Positions 13,807 through 22,031 of a DNA stretch of 33,059 nucleotides are shown piece after piece (the first letter of the stretch is position 1; every line of letters begins with the position of its first letter). The position numbers and the translations under genes were made by a program. Origin of the DNA: Calditrichota bacterium (GTDB taxonomy: Bacteria > Zixibacteria > MSB-5A5 > GN15 > FEB-12); NCBI GenBank assembly GCA_008501655.1, contig QQUK01000350.1, forward strand, positions 1-33,059. Direction: 5' to 3'. The notes under the pieces were generated by a model. That model did no database searches and was not told the DNA's origin. It worked only from the letters and a program-made list of their open reading frames with translations.

Positions 13807-16332
13807 ATGACAAGACATAGATTTAGCATTTTCATCCTGATAACTTTGTTTGCTTTGATTTACTCGCACACTTCTGCCCAAACAGAAGATGAGATTTACA
13901 AACTTTTTAATCCTCCGGAAAACAGTAAATATAACATGTTTCCGAAATCAGCTGATTATAATCCATATTACAGCTATCGCTTTCACAAAAATGGTCTTAT
14001 GTGGACTACTATCAACAACAACGGCATAGTCGGAAACTTCTTTGGCGTATCCGATCCGGAGATAGGCAGAACCGGTCCAGCTTATTTTTTCCCCCGCTAT
14101 TCCAGATACCGCCATGGGTTCAATACCGCACTCTGGGTTGGCGGAATTGTCGAATCTGATACACTCGTTTCTGTCAGTCTTGATGTAGATTATCGCGGCT
14201 GGTGGACACGTTGGAATACTGAATTTTGGCCTGAGGAATACCCGGATGGAGAATTCAGAGAGCTTGTCAAAGATCTGGGGACGGCATTTAATTCAACCGA
14301 TTACAGGTCACAGGTCATTTATGAAGCGACATATGTTGATACATTTCAATTTGAAGATTTTGTTCCGTTCAGCACCATCGACCAAAGGTATCATAAGCCA
14401 CTGGACATCAAAGTCATTCAGGATAGTTACAGCTGGTCGTATAAGTATGCTGAGGACTTTATTATTGTAAACTACAAAATCATAAATCTTGGTTATAAAA
14501 CAATCAATGACGCTTTTGTCGGATTGTACCATATCGGTGCTAATCATTTAACCGGTGAACTTCCTTACCCGATTCTTGATGATATTGAAGGATATATAGA
14601 TTCTATAGATTACGAATTCCCCGAACTTGGTAAAGAGCCGATGAATATCTCCTGGTCCTGTGATGTCGACGGAAATCCAACCGGACCGAACTGGACACTC
14701 TGGTCAACACCAAATGTAATGGGGATTGCACCTCTCAATTTGAAACCGGAACAAAATATCAGAAATTTCAACTGGTGGGTTGATGTACCCGGAGGGACAT
14801 GGGGACCCCGTCAAAAGGGTACTATTGATGAACCACTTCGCCTATTTCGCGGTCAACTCGGAGCACCGGTTGGAGATGCAAATAAATATTATATGATGTC
14901 ATTTCCCGAAGTAGATTATAACGGTTACAAAGCAGCGATTAATCAGGAACCGTGGGGATGGATGCCTCCGCATGAAGAGTGGAAAGAAAATATCACCGAA
15001 GGACATTACGTACACTACCTGACTTCATACGGTCCCTATACGATCGAACCGGGTAAATCTATAAATCTTGCAGTTGCCTATGCTGTCGGTGAAGATATAC
15101 ATACTTACGGAGGCGCCTATGCCGACTTTTTTGATTTATATAACCCGCAGGAATTCCTGAACTATCTGAACTTCGAAAATCTGACTACCAATATTCGCTG
15201 GGCTAAAAGAATTTATGACAATCCCGGCGTAGATACTGATTTTGACGGTGACTCGGGAAAAGCTTTTACATACTACGATTCGGTTACACAGGAATCACTC
15301 CGGGTCTTTTATGAAGGTGATGGCGTACCTGATTTTAAAGGGGCTTCCCCCCCGCCTTCACCGCCAATACGGGTAAGTACCGAAGATGGTAAGATTACGA
15401 TTAGATGGAACGGAAGAGCTGTTGAAAATTTCTTTGATACATTTACTTTGATTCGTGATTTTGAAGGGTATCGTGTTTATGTTGCCCGCTCAAGAAATCC
15501 TCAGGATATTGTACTGCAGACAAGTTACGACCGGGAGGACTATAGCAGGTGGTTGTGGAATAATAAACGGAAGAGATATGAACTTAAAGAAACTCCGTTT
15601 ACAATTGATTCTCTGCAAATTCTTTATGGGGATAGTTTTCAGCCGCTTCTTTTTAACAGACATACTCCTTACAATGACGGTGTAAATCTTATGTATTTTA
15701 CTAAAGTTGACTACAATAATGATTATCTTCTGGACCCAAGCGAAATTCATAAAATTTATCCCGATGCTACCAGAGACACATCAGATGTCGATGAAGAAGG
15801 CAGAATGCGTTATTATGAATATGAATATGTAATCGAAGACTTGCTTCCATCGGTTGCATACTATGTCTCGGTAACAGCTTTTGATTTCGGATATCCGGCT
15901 AAGTCATTAGGAGCATTGGAATCATCACCCTATGAAAACCTGGTTAAAGTTTTTGCATTGGATCAATCACATGAAGACGTTTTAACTGAAGACCAAAAGC
16001 TCGACGTCTATGTGTTCCCGAATCCGTATATAGATGATCTCCGCTACCGGAGGGATAGTTATGAAAACCGGTTTGATGATCTGCATTTTGACCGGTCCCG
16101 CAGAATCTACTTTGCAAATCTTCCGAATAAATGCACCATTAAGATATTCTCTTTGGATGGTGATTTGATTAAAGAATTGCATCATGATGAACCGATAGGG
16201 AGCGGTACTCAGTCAGTTGCAGAGTTTGATCTGATTACAAAAAACACCCAGGCACTCGAATCCGGATTGTACTATTTCACCGTTGAATCAGCCCTTGGCA
16301 ATCAAGTCGGTAAGTTTGTAATAATCAGATAG
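13807..16332 (+). CDS. Large exported protein with type IX-like C-terminal sorting domain, function unknown
   Basis: The 841-residue protein starts with a signal peptide (basic MTRHR, hydrophobic core, likely cleavage after TSA at residue 24). The long N-terminal part (about 25-500) is rich in aromatic residues and has no family I can name. A spacer with a calcium-site-like DTDFDGDSG (about 479-487) and a proline run (ASPPPSPP, near 512) leads into a fibronectin-III-like region (about 517-720). The last about 105 residues contain VFPNPY and end SGLYYFTVESALGNQVGKFV, the pattern of a T9SS type-A sorting domain. The protein is therefore probably secreted or bound to the outer surface. Similar architectures are frequent in Marinimicrobia, Calditrichota and KSB1. 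It is alone in its orientation, divergent from atp and convergent with the oxidase operon. Confidence 0.8.
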   Translation: MTRHRFSIFILITLFALIYSHTSAQTEDEIYKLFNPPENSKYNMFPKSADYNPYYSYRFHKNGLMWTTINNNGIVGNFFGVSDPEIGRTGPAYFFPRYSRYRHGFNTALWVGGIVESDTLVSVSLDVDYRGWWTRWNTEFWPEEYPDGEFRELVKDLGTAFNSTDYRSQVIYEATYVDTFQFEDFVPFSTIDQRYHKPLDIKVIQDSYSWSYKYAEDFIIVNYKIINLGYKTINDAFVGLYHIGANHLTGELPYPILDDIEGYIDSIDYEFPELGKEPMNISWSCDVDGNPTGPNWTLWSTPNVMGIAPLNLKPEQNIRNFNWWVDVPGGTWGPRQKGTIDEPLRLFRGQLGAPVGDANKYYMMSFPEVDYNGYKAAINQEPWGWMPPHEEWKENITEGHYVHYLTSYGPYTIEPGKSINLAVAYAVGEDIHTYGGAYADFFDLYNPQEFLNYLNFENLTTNIRWAKRIYDNPGVDTDFDGDSGKAFTYYDSVTQESLRVFYEGDGVPDFKGASPPPSPPIRVSTEDGKITIRWNGRAVENFFDTFTLIRDFEGYRVYVARSRNPQDIVLQTSYDREDYSRWLWNNKRKRYELKETPFTIDSLQILYGDSFQPLLFNRHTPYNDGVNLMYFTKVDYNNDYLLDPSEIHKIYPDATRDTSDVDEEGRMRYYEYEYVIEDLLPSVAYYVSVTAFDFGYPAKSLGALESSPYENLVKVFALDQSHEDVLTEDQKLDVYVFPNPYIDDLRYRRDSYENRFDDLHFDRSRRIYFANLPNKCTIKIFSLDGDLIKELHHDEPIGSGTQSVAEFDLITKNTQALESGLYYFTVESALGNQVGKFVIIR

Positions 16333-16333
16333 C

Positions 16334-16747
16334 TTATAGTACATACAGCATAAGATAAATCAATACACCGGTCACTGAAACAAACATCCAGACATACCAG
16401 ACGAACTTGGCAAGTTTTTTATGTTTTTCAAAATTTTCTTTAAATGCCTGATATACGATATAGATAATAAACGGTACCTGAACCGCGGCCAAAATAATAT
16501 GGGGAATCAAAATAGCAAAGTATAATGGTCGGGTCCAGTCATGGTGTGGGTAAGGAACCGAACGTGCAAAATAATGATAGATAAGATACGAGGTGAGAAA
16601 AAACAGCGAAGAAACAAGTGCTGTCACCATCATCTTTTTATGCCCGGCTCTGTCCCCTTTTTTGATTTTTATAAATCCTAAAACCAAAAAAACAGCTGCT
16701 ATAAAATTCAATGCAGCATTTAATGTCGGAAGGTCCTGTATGCTCAT
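16334..16747 (-). CDS. DUF420 family membrane protein, probable oxidase assembly factor
   Basis: The 137-residue protein has four membrane helices and conserved histidines: GHKKMM near residue 36, YHYFARS near 57, PHHDWTRPLYF near 67 and PHIILA near 82. These match DUF420 (YozB-like). A Staphylococcus protein of this type (CtaM) is, to my recollection, needed for aa3 oxidase function, which fits the position as the last gene of the cox cluster. Its ATG overlaps the upstream sco stop (ATGA). The stop is one base from the stop of the convergent exported-protein gene. Confidence 0.87.
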   Translation of the reverse strand: MSIQDLPTLNAALNFIAAVFLVLGFIKIKKGDRAGHKKMMVTALVSSLFFLTSYLIYHYFARSVPYPHHDWTRPLYFAILIPHIILAAVQVPFIIYIVYQAFKENFEKHKKLAKFVWYVWMFVSVTGVLIYLMLYVL

Positions 16748-17334
16748 TCTTTCGATAAAACCTTTATATCATCTATTAACTGTTCGACAGACGCAATCTC
16801 CACACCTGAATAATAACCACGAATATTTAGGAGCTCATCGACAAGCACAAACTTTGTTGAATGTGCTCCGGGGAGGTCTTCAGCAGCAAGTTTAAATCCG
16901 TTTTCACAGACATCAACGACCGATTCCATATCAGCCCGAAGAAAATTCCACCGGTCATCGGTCACACCTTTATCGATTGCATACTGTTTTAAGACTTCGA
17001 GCGAATCATAATCCGGGTCAACTGATATTGAGACAATCTGAACTTTATCATTTCCATAAAAATTATCGTATACAACTCTCATATTTTCAGCCATAAGCGG
17101 GCAAGGGCCTTTACATCGGGTAAAAATAAAATCAACAACAGTTATTTTACCGGACATATTATCCGAGCCGAAAGCAACTGAATCCTGATTTACAAAAGTA
17201 AACTGGGGAACGGCGGTATGAACAATCAATTCGTTTTGACCAGCCGTCCGGGTTAAGAGAAAATATGAAGTAGCAGCCAAAATTATAAAAACTAATGAAA
17301 TTGCTAAAACTCGATAAACAACTATTCCACGCAT
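16744..17334 (-). CDS. SCO1/SenC family copper chaperone (second copy)
   Basis: The protein has 196 residues: one N-terminal membrane anchor (about 8-27) and a thioredoxin-like periplasmic domain. The copper ligands are present: Cys74 and Cys78 in CKGPCP and His158 in GAHSTKF. Sco proteins deliver copper to, or reduce, the CuA site of oxidase subunit II. It starts directly after ctaA (1-base gap) and overlaps the DUF420 gene, so it belongs to the ctaA-sco-DUF420 tail, which may also be read from an internal promoter. It differs from the Sco at 22032, which has CPMLC and an extra C-terminal helix. Confidence 0.94.
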   Translation of the reverse strand: MRGIVVYRVLAISLVFIILAATSYFLLTRTAGQNELIVHTAVPQFTFVNQDSVAFGSDNMSGKITVVDFIFTRCKGPCPLMAENMRVVYDNFYGNDKVQIVSISVDPDYDSLEVLKQYAIDKGVTDDRWNFLRADMESVVDVCENGFKLAAEDLPGAHSTKFVLVDELLNIRGYYSGVEIASVEQLIDDIKVLSKE

Positions 17335-17335
17335 T

Positions 17336-18259
17336 TTATATATTCTCCATCTGTTTTATATGCAGATACAAAAACAACACCATCCCAATAAATATTGATG
17401 CCATCCAGAGATGAAACACCTGGGTCATCGGTAAAGTTGCAAACACCATAAATGAAAGACCTAAGAAAAGCTGTATCATTACAATCAATGAGATAAACCC
17501 GGCAAATTTCTGCATCAACGGTGTTATTTGGTCTTTATGTTTTAAAATTTTCAAGGTTACATAAATCGTATAAGCAGCCAGAAAAACTCCGATTGTCATA
17601 TGAAGATGATTTACCATCCCGACTTTTGTCAACCATTCCATCGCTGAAAGGTCAGGATATTCTCGAGCAAAGTTTTCTAAAGCTGCCCGAATCTGCGTAC
17701 CGAACATTATCTGCACCAACCCAATTATCCAGAGTATACCGGGAAAATGCGAAAGCTTAGTTGTTATTTTTTTCTTCGGTATATCTTTCGTTTCAATAAA
17801 ATAAGCCTGCGCTGAAGTATAGATTAGCAGTGACACAATGAGCAATGCGAGAATCAAGTGAACGGTAATCACTATCGGTTCTAAAAGTGACGATACCACA
17901 ACTGAACCCTGATACCCCTGTATTGCAGTCAGGATAGCAGCCGCACAAGCCGGGTAGAGTATTTTTTTGTGCGAACGATACTTCATAATCGCCCAAACTG
18001 CGGTAATCAGTATAAAAATACCGACTGTCATCCCGCATAGTCTGTTAATATATTCAGTCCATGCAAGAGTGATATTAAAATGTTCAACCATATCCGGCGG
18101 TACCTGATCAAGCGAGGTCGGTGGAATCCATCTTCCAAAACAGGTCGGCCAATCAGGACATCCCAGTCCGGCACCGGAGACACGCACAAAACCGCCGATA
18201 AATATCAGGAAATATGTTGTTATTGTTGTAAACAGGGAAAATTTGCGAAATGACTTCAT
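17336..18259 (-). CDS. ctaA: Heme A synthase (COX15/CtaA family)
   Basis: CtaA oxidises the methyl group of heme O to the formyl of heme A. The 307-residue protein has eight predicted helices. The extracytoplasmic loop carries the cysteine pair C34 and C40 in GLGCPDWPTCFGRW. Histidines equivalent to heme ligands are seen at His134 (ITVHLILAL), His218/His220 (VNHLHMTIG) and His283 (VFHLWMAS). The first helix motif, usually EYxHR, reads EYINR (Glu69, Asn72), so one of the four usual ligand histidines is replaced by Asn; I recall the same variant in Bacteroidota. Start: ATG 18259 after a GAGGATGAG ribosome site. It is preceded by a 69-base gap with a promoter-like pair. Confidence 0.93.
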   Translation of the reverse strand: MKSFRKFSLFTTITTYFLIFIGGFVRVSGAGLGCPDWPTCFGRWIPPTSLDQVPPDMVEHFNITLAWTEYINRLCGMTVGIFILITAVWAIMKYRSHKKILYPACAAAILTAIQGYQGSVVVSSLLEPIVITVHLILALLIVSLLIYTSAQAYFIETKDIPKKKITTKLSHFPGILWIIGLVQIMFGTQIRAALENFAREYPDLSAMEWLTKVGMVNHLHMTIGVFLAAYTIYVTLKILKHKDQITPLMQKFAGFISLIVMIQLFLGLSFMVFATLPMTQVFHLWMASIFIGMVLFLYLHIKQMENI

Positions 18260-18296
18260 CTCATCCTCATTATCATAAAGAAATCAATTTAGTTCT

Positions 18297-18325
18297 ATGA
18301 TAGATGCGCAGGATGAATCTGACAA
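18297..18325 (-). promoter_or_regulatory. Possible internal promoter for ctaA-sco-DUF420
   Basis: Minus strand: TTGTCA (18320-18325), 17-base spacer, TATCAT (18297-18302), each 5 of 6 to consensus. It lies in the 69-base gap just after the coxD stop, the largest gap of the act-cox cluster. The predicted start near 18290 gives a leader of about 30 bases with a good ribosome site. Confidence 0.55.
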
Positions 18326-18328
18326 GTT

Positions 18329-18769
18329 TTATTTGTTTAAATCAACAGTTGTTGTGTCTTCTTTTACCTGCAGAGAATCAACAACAGTTGTGGAGTCAGA
18401 ATGAGTTTTCAGACTGTCATACATCAATGATTGCTTTTGAATCGGTCCGCTTTTTTCAATATAAACATCATCGCGGCGCAATGTATCAAACATCGTAATA
18501 ATGATAAAGACAGCTAAAAAGAGAAGTGAAGATACAAATATGATGGCATACAATTTATTATCATATTTCAAATGCATAAAAAACAATGCTACAAGAGAAG
18601 CTTTTGATGCTGCGATAATCATTGCAACGACCAGATTAAACTCACCAAAATCAAAAAATGAGACCCAAACGGTTACAGCAGTCAGTACTAACAGCATTGA
18701 TCCTATTCCAAGATATAATGATAATGGAAGTATATGTTCTTTATGTCCAGTATTTGTATGTTCGCTCAT
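18329..18769 (-). CDS. Cytochrome c oxidase subunit IV (caa3 type)
   Basis: The 146-residue protein has three membrane helices (about 14-36, 44-64 and 71-93). The motif KASLVALFFMHLKYDN in the second to third helix region is the signature of the prokaryotic COX4/CyoD-like family. It is a small structural subunit of heme-copper oxidases. About 45 residues after the last helix form an unusual Ser/Thr/Asp/Val-rich tail (contains DSTTVVDS and DTTTVDLNK) not present in typical subunit IV proteins. It follows coxC by 6 bases. Confidence 0.9.
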   Translation of the reverse strand: MSEHTNTGHKEHILPLSLYLGIGSMLLVLTAVTVWVSFFDFGEFNLVVAMIIAASKASLVALFFMHLKYDNKLYAIIFVSSLLFLAVFIIITMFDTLRRDDVYIEKSGPIQKQSLMYDSLKTHSDSTTVVDSLQVKEDTTTVDLNK

Positions 18770-18775
18770 AACCGT

Positions 18776-19426
18776 CTACCCTATCAGATAAAAAAGTGGG
18801 AATAAGAAGATCCAAATTAAATCAACGAGATGCCAGTAGAGACCGGTCATTTCGATATGTGTATAATATTTACTTGAAAAATGTCCGGCTTTGGTTCTGA
18901 AAATAAGCCAGGTAATCAGTCCCATTCCGATCAATACGTGAATACCATGAAGTCCGGTCATAAGAAAGTATGCGGAGAAAAAGACATGAGGGTTGTTACC
19001 TTCGATTCCGTCAAAATGGTACCATTCTCCGGGAAGCTGACCAAGATGGATTTTATGCATATATTCAAAATACTTAATTACCATAAATGTACCGGCTAAC
19101 AGAAGTGTCGCAAACAAATACCAGATTGTATCTTTCTGCCGATCTAGCTGTATAGAACGAATACCTAAGGCTATCGTTACAGATGAAGTAATCAGCACAA
19201 TCGTATTCGTTGTTCCCATAGCAACATCAAGGGCAAGATGGGCATTATGAAACATATCCGGATACCACGCTCTGTATATCGCATAAAAGACAAACAGTCC
19301 ACCGAATAAGAGGATTTCGGTAACCAGAAATACCCACATACCGAGTTTGGCAGACTCTCTCTGCTGTTCAACATCGGAAAAATGATGCTGCAGGAATTTT
19401 GGATGTCCTTCTTGTGAATGACTCAT
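18776..19426 (-). CDS. coxC: Cytochrome c oxidase subunit III
   Basis: The 216-residue protein has five membrane helices, fitting the short bacterial subunit III. Recognisable parts are KLGMWVFLVTEILLFGGLF in the first helix, TGLHGIHVLIGMGLI in the middle and YWHLVDLIWIFLFPLFYL at the end, which is the standard C-terminal helix. Subunit III stabilises the binuclear centre and the proton path. The gene is 2 bases after coxA. Confidence 0.96.
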   Translation of the reverse strand: MSHSQEGHPKFLQHHFSDVEQQRESAKLGMWVFLVTEILLFGGLFVFYAIYRAWYPDMFHNAHLALDVAMGTTNTIVLITSSVTIALGIRSIQLDRQKDTIWYLFATLLLAGTFMVIKYFEYMHKIHLGQLPGEWYHFDGIEGNNPHVFFSAYFLMTGLHGIHVLIGMGLITWLIFRTKAGHFSSKYYTHIEMTGLYWHLVDLIWIFLFPLFYLIG

Positions 19427-19428
19427 TT

Positions 19429-21045
19429 TTAATTCTCCACTAATGTGCTTTTTGCAACAATCTTATCATAATCATACGGTCCATGTTCTGTAATCGGAAT
19501 TTCCTCAAAATTATGTTCCGGCGGCGGTGAAGTAATCGACCATTCATGGGTTAATGCTCCCCATGGATTATTACCGGCAGGTTTCCCTTTAAAGAGAGAA
19601 TGGATAAGATAATAAGCCATTAAAAAGAACCCGGCTGCCATGACCCACGAGCCGTATGTAGAAAACGCATGGAATGGACGATAGGCATCGACATAAAGAT
19701 GATATCTCCGCGGCATTCCCTGAGATCCCATAATAAATTGAGTAAAGAATGTCATATTAAATCCGACAAAGATCAACAGACAGGAAATTTTTCCCAATGT
19801 TTCGTTATACATTCTTCCCCACATTTTTGGCCACCAATGATGTAGTCCGCCAAGAAATGCGATTACCGTTCCACCAACCATAACATAATGGAAATGGGCT
19901 ACAATAAAATATGTATCATGTAGATGAATATCGACCGGTAACGCACCTAAGAATATACCGGTTAGCCCGCCGATAGAGAAGAGAAACAGGAATGATAACG
20001 TATATAACATCGGAGTCGAAAACGAAATTGAACTTTTGTATAAAGTAGCAACCCAGTTAAAAACTTTTACACCTGATGGAATTGCTACAAAAAATGTCAG
20101 AAATGAGAAAATCATTGCGGCAAGTTCCGATTGTCCGGATGTAAACATATGATGCCCCCAGACAATAAAACTCGCAAAAGCGATACCCAAAGAAGAGTAT
20201 GCCACCGCTTTGTATCCGAATATTTTTTTGTGAGAATGTGCCGTTATAAGTTCTGAAATAATCGCCATTCCCGGAAGAATCATAATATAAACAGCCGGAT
20301 GGGAATAAAACCAGAAGAAATGTTGGAAAAGAACCGGGTCACCGCCCATTGCCGGATCAAAAATTCCGATTCCTATTAATCTCTCTATAATCAATAATAC
20401 TAAAGTAATACCAAGAACCGGTGTTGCTAACACCTGTATCAATGCAGTTGCATACATACCCCAGACAAACAGAGGCATTTTAAACCAGGTCATCCCTGGT
20501 GAGCGGAGTTTATGCACTGTAACAATAAAATTAAGTCCGGTAAAAATTGAGGAAAAACCTAATATAAAAGCTCCAAGAACGATCGAAATAACTGCTGTCG
20601 ATGTAGTCGTAGAATATGGTGTATAAAATGTCCATCCTGTGTCAGCTCCGCCGGAAACAAGAGAAAAGACAGCAAACAATGCACCGACTATATAGATATA
20701 CCAACTGAGCAAATTCAGTCTTGGAAACGCTACATCCTTTGCACCTATCATAATTGGGAGGACAAAGTTTCCTAAAATTGCAGGAATCGCCGGAATTATA
20801 AAGAGAAAAATCATAATGGCGCCATGGAGTGTAAACATCTGATTATATGTATCAGAATCAATATACATCTCTGTTGGTGTCAACAGTTCCAAACGAAGCA
20901 TCAACGCAAACATGCCACCGACAAAGAAAAAGAACATAACAGAAAAAAGGTACAAAATCCCAATACGTTTATGGTCAACAGTCGTCAACCAGGACCAGAT
21001 TCCTTTTTTAGCGTTTAAATAATGTGTCTCAGGAATTTTATTCAT
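19429..21045 (-). CDS. coxA: Cytochrome c oxidase subunit I, A2 type
   Basis: CoxA holds heme a and the heme a3-CuB site that reduces oxygen. In 538 residues the ligands are visible: His74 (heme a), His249 and cross-linked Tyr253 in YSHPAVY, His298/His299 (CuB), and His384/His386 in AHFHY. The helix VI glutamate of A1 oxidases (GHPEV) is missing and replaced by the YSHP motif, which defines the A2 subfamily first described in Rhodothermus marinus. Asp104 (D-channel) and Lys327 (K-channel, IPSGVKVFNW) are kept. The start ATG overlaps coxB by 8 bases. The protein has 12 predicted helices and is of ordinary length. Confidence 0.98.
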   Translation of the reverse strand: MNKIPETHYLNAKKGIWSWLTTVDHKRIGILYLFSVMFFFFVGGMFALMLRLELLTPTEMYIDSDTYNQMFTLHGAIMIFLFIIPAIPAILGNFVLPIMIGAKDVAFPRLNLLSWYIYIVGALFAVFSLVSGGADTGWTFYTPYSTTTSTAVISIVLGAFILGFSSIFTGLNFIVTVHKLRSPGMTWFKMPLFVWGMYATALIQVLATPVLGITLVLLIIERLIGIGIFDPAMGGDPVLFQHFFWFYSHPAVYIMILPGMAIISELITAHSHKKIFGYKAVAYSSLGIAFASFIVWGHHMFTSGQSELAAMIFSFLTFFVAIPSGVKVFNWVATLYKSSISFSTPMLYTLSFLFLFSIGGLTGIFLGALPVDIHLHDTYFIVAHFHYVMVGGTVIAFLGGLHHWWPKMWGRMYNETLGKISCLLIFVGFNMTFFTQFIMGSQGMPRRYHLYVDAYRPFHAFSTYGSWVMAAGFFLMAYYLIHSLFKGKPAGNNPWGALTHEWSITSPPPEHNFEEIPITEHGPYDYDKIVAKSTLVEN

Positions 21046-22006
21046 TTATTAAACTCTCATCTTCTTGTAATGATTTTATATAAGCAATCAATGCATCAAT
21101 CTGTTTATCTTTTAAAATCCCCTGATAAGTCGGCATCACCGGCTGATATCCCTGCGTTATTTTTGCCATCGGATTCAAGATAGATTCACGGATATAGTTT
21201 TCATCAACTTTTACTGAAGAACCGTCAGCAAGGTGTTCTTCTTTGCCATAAAGGTTATCCCACGGCGGACCGGTTGAATTTGATCCGTCAATTTTATGAC
21301 AAGTGACACATGCTTTCTGAATATACAGTTTAGCACCAAACTCTTCAAGAGTCATACCTTCACCGGAGAAAGCAAGGTCTTCTGCATATTGTTCGAACTC
21401 TTCTTGAGAGACGACTTTTACTTTACCGATCATCTCGGAGTGACCTTTCCCGCAGAATTCTGTACAGAACAGATTGTATTCACCAATAGTGTGTGCTTCA
21501 AACCATGTAATCGAATATCTGTTGGGGAGAACATCCATTTTGATACGGAAATTCGGTACAAAGAAGGAATGGATAACATCTTTGGATGCCATCAGGAGTT
21601 TTACCGGACGGTCAACCGGGACAATAAGCTCGTTAACTGAGTTACCGCCTTCCGGATAATCAAAAGACCAGAACCATTTTTGACCATTGACTTTGATTTC
21701 ATAGGCATCTTTTGGCACAACATTCATATACATATATGTTTTAAAACCCCAGACAAAAACTATCATAACCAGAATTGTCGGTATAATTGTCCAAATGATT
21801 TCAAGCTTCACATTATGATCAAGTCCGTCAGTTTTACCGACTTCTCCGTCACGACGTCGATACTTCATTGAGAAATATGCTGAAAGCCCTACAACAAGCA
21901 CAAAGATGATGATGGATGCATATAAAATAAAATAAAACAGTGAATCAACATCTCCAGCGATAGTCGAGTTTCCCGGGGGCATCCAGAATGTTCCGGTAGT
22001 ATCCAT
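21038..22006 (-). CDS. coxB: Cytochrome c oxidase subunit II with fused cytochrome c domain (caa3)
   Basis: The 322-residue protein has two membrane helices (about 22-45 and 70-90), the CuA domain and a C-terminal monoheme cytochrome c. CuA ligands are His146, Cys181, Glu183, Cys185, His189 and Met192 (CTEFCGKGHSEM). The heme motif is CVTCH (233-237), with Met291 in PVMPTYQG as likely sixth ligand. The fusion marks a caa3 oxidase, which can accept electrons from a soluble cytochrome or directly from a partner complex such as Act. There is no obvious cleaved signal peptide; the N-terminus is MDTTGTFWMPPGNSTIAG. Confidence 0.98.
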   Translation of the reverse strand: MDTTGTFWMPPGNSTIAGDVDSLFYFILYASIIIFVLVVGLSAYFSMKYRRRDGEVGKTDGLDHNVKLEIIWTIIPTILVMIVFVWGFKTYMYMNVVPKDAYEIKVNGQKWFWSFDYPEGGNSVNELIVPVDRPVKLLMASKDVIHSFFVPNFRIKMDVLPNRYSITWFEAHTIGEYNLFCTEFCGKGHSEMIGKVKVVSQEEFEQYAEDLAFSGEGMTLEEFGAKLYIQKACVTCHKIDGSNSTGPPWDNLYGKEEHLADGSSVKVDENYIRESILNPMAKITQGYQPVMPTYQGILKDKQIDALIAYIKSLQEDESLINE

Positions 22007-22031
22007 AAATTTCTATATCCTCATAACTGAT

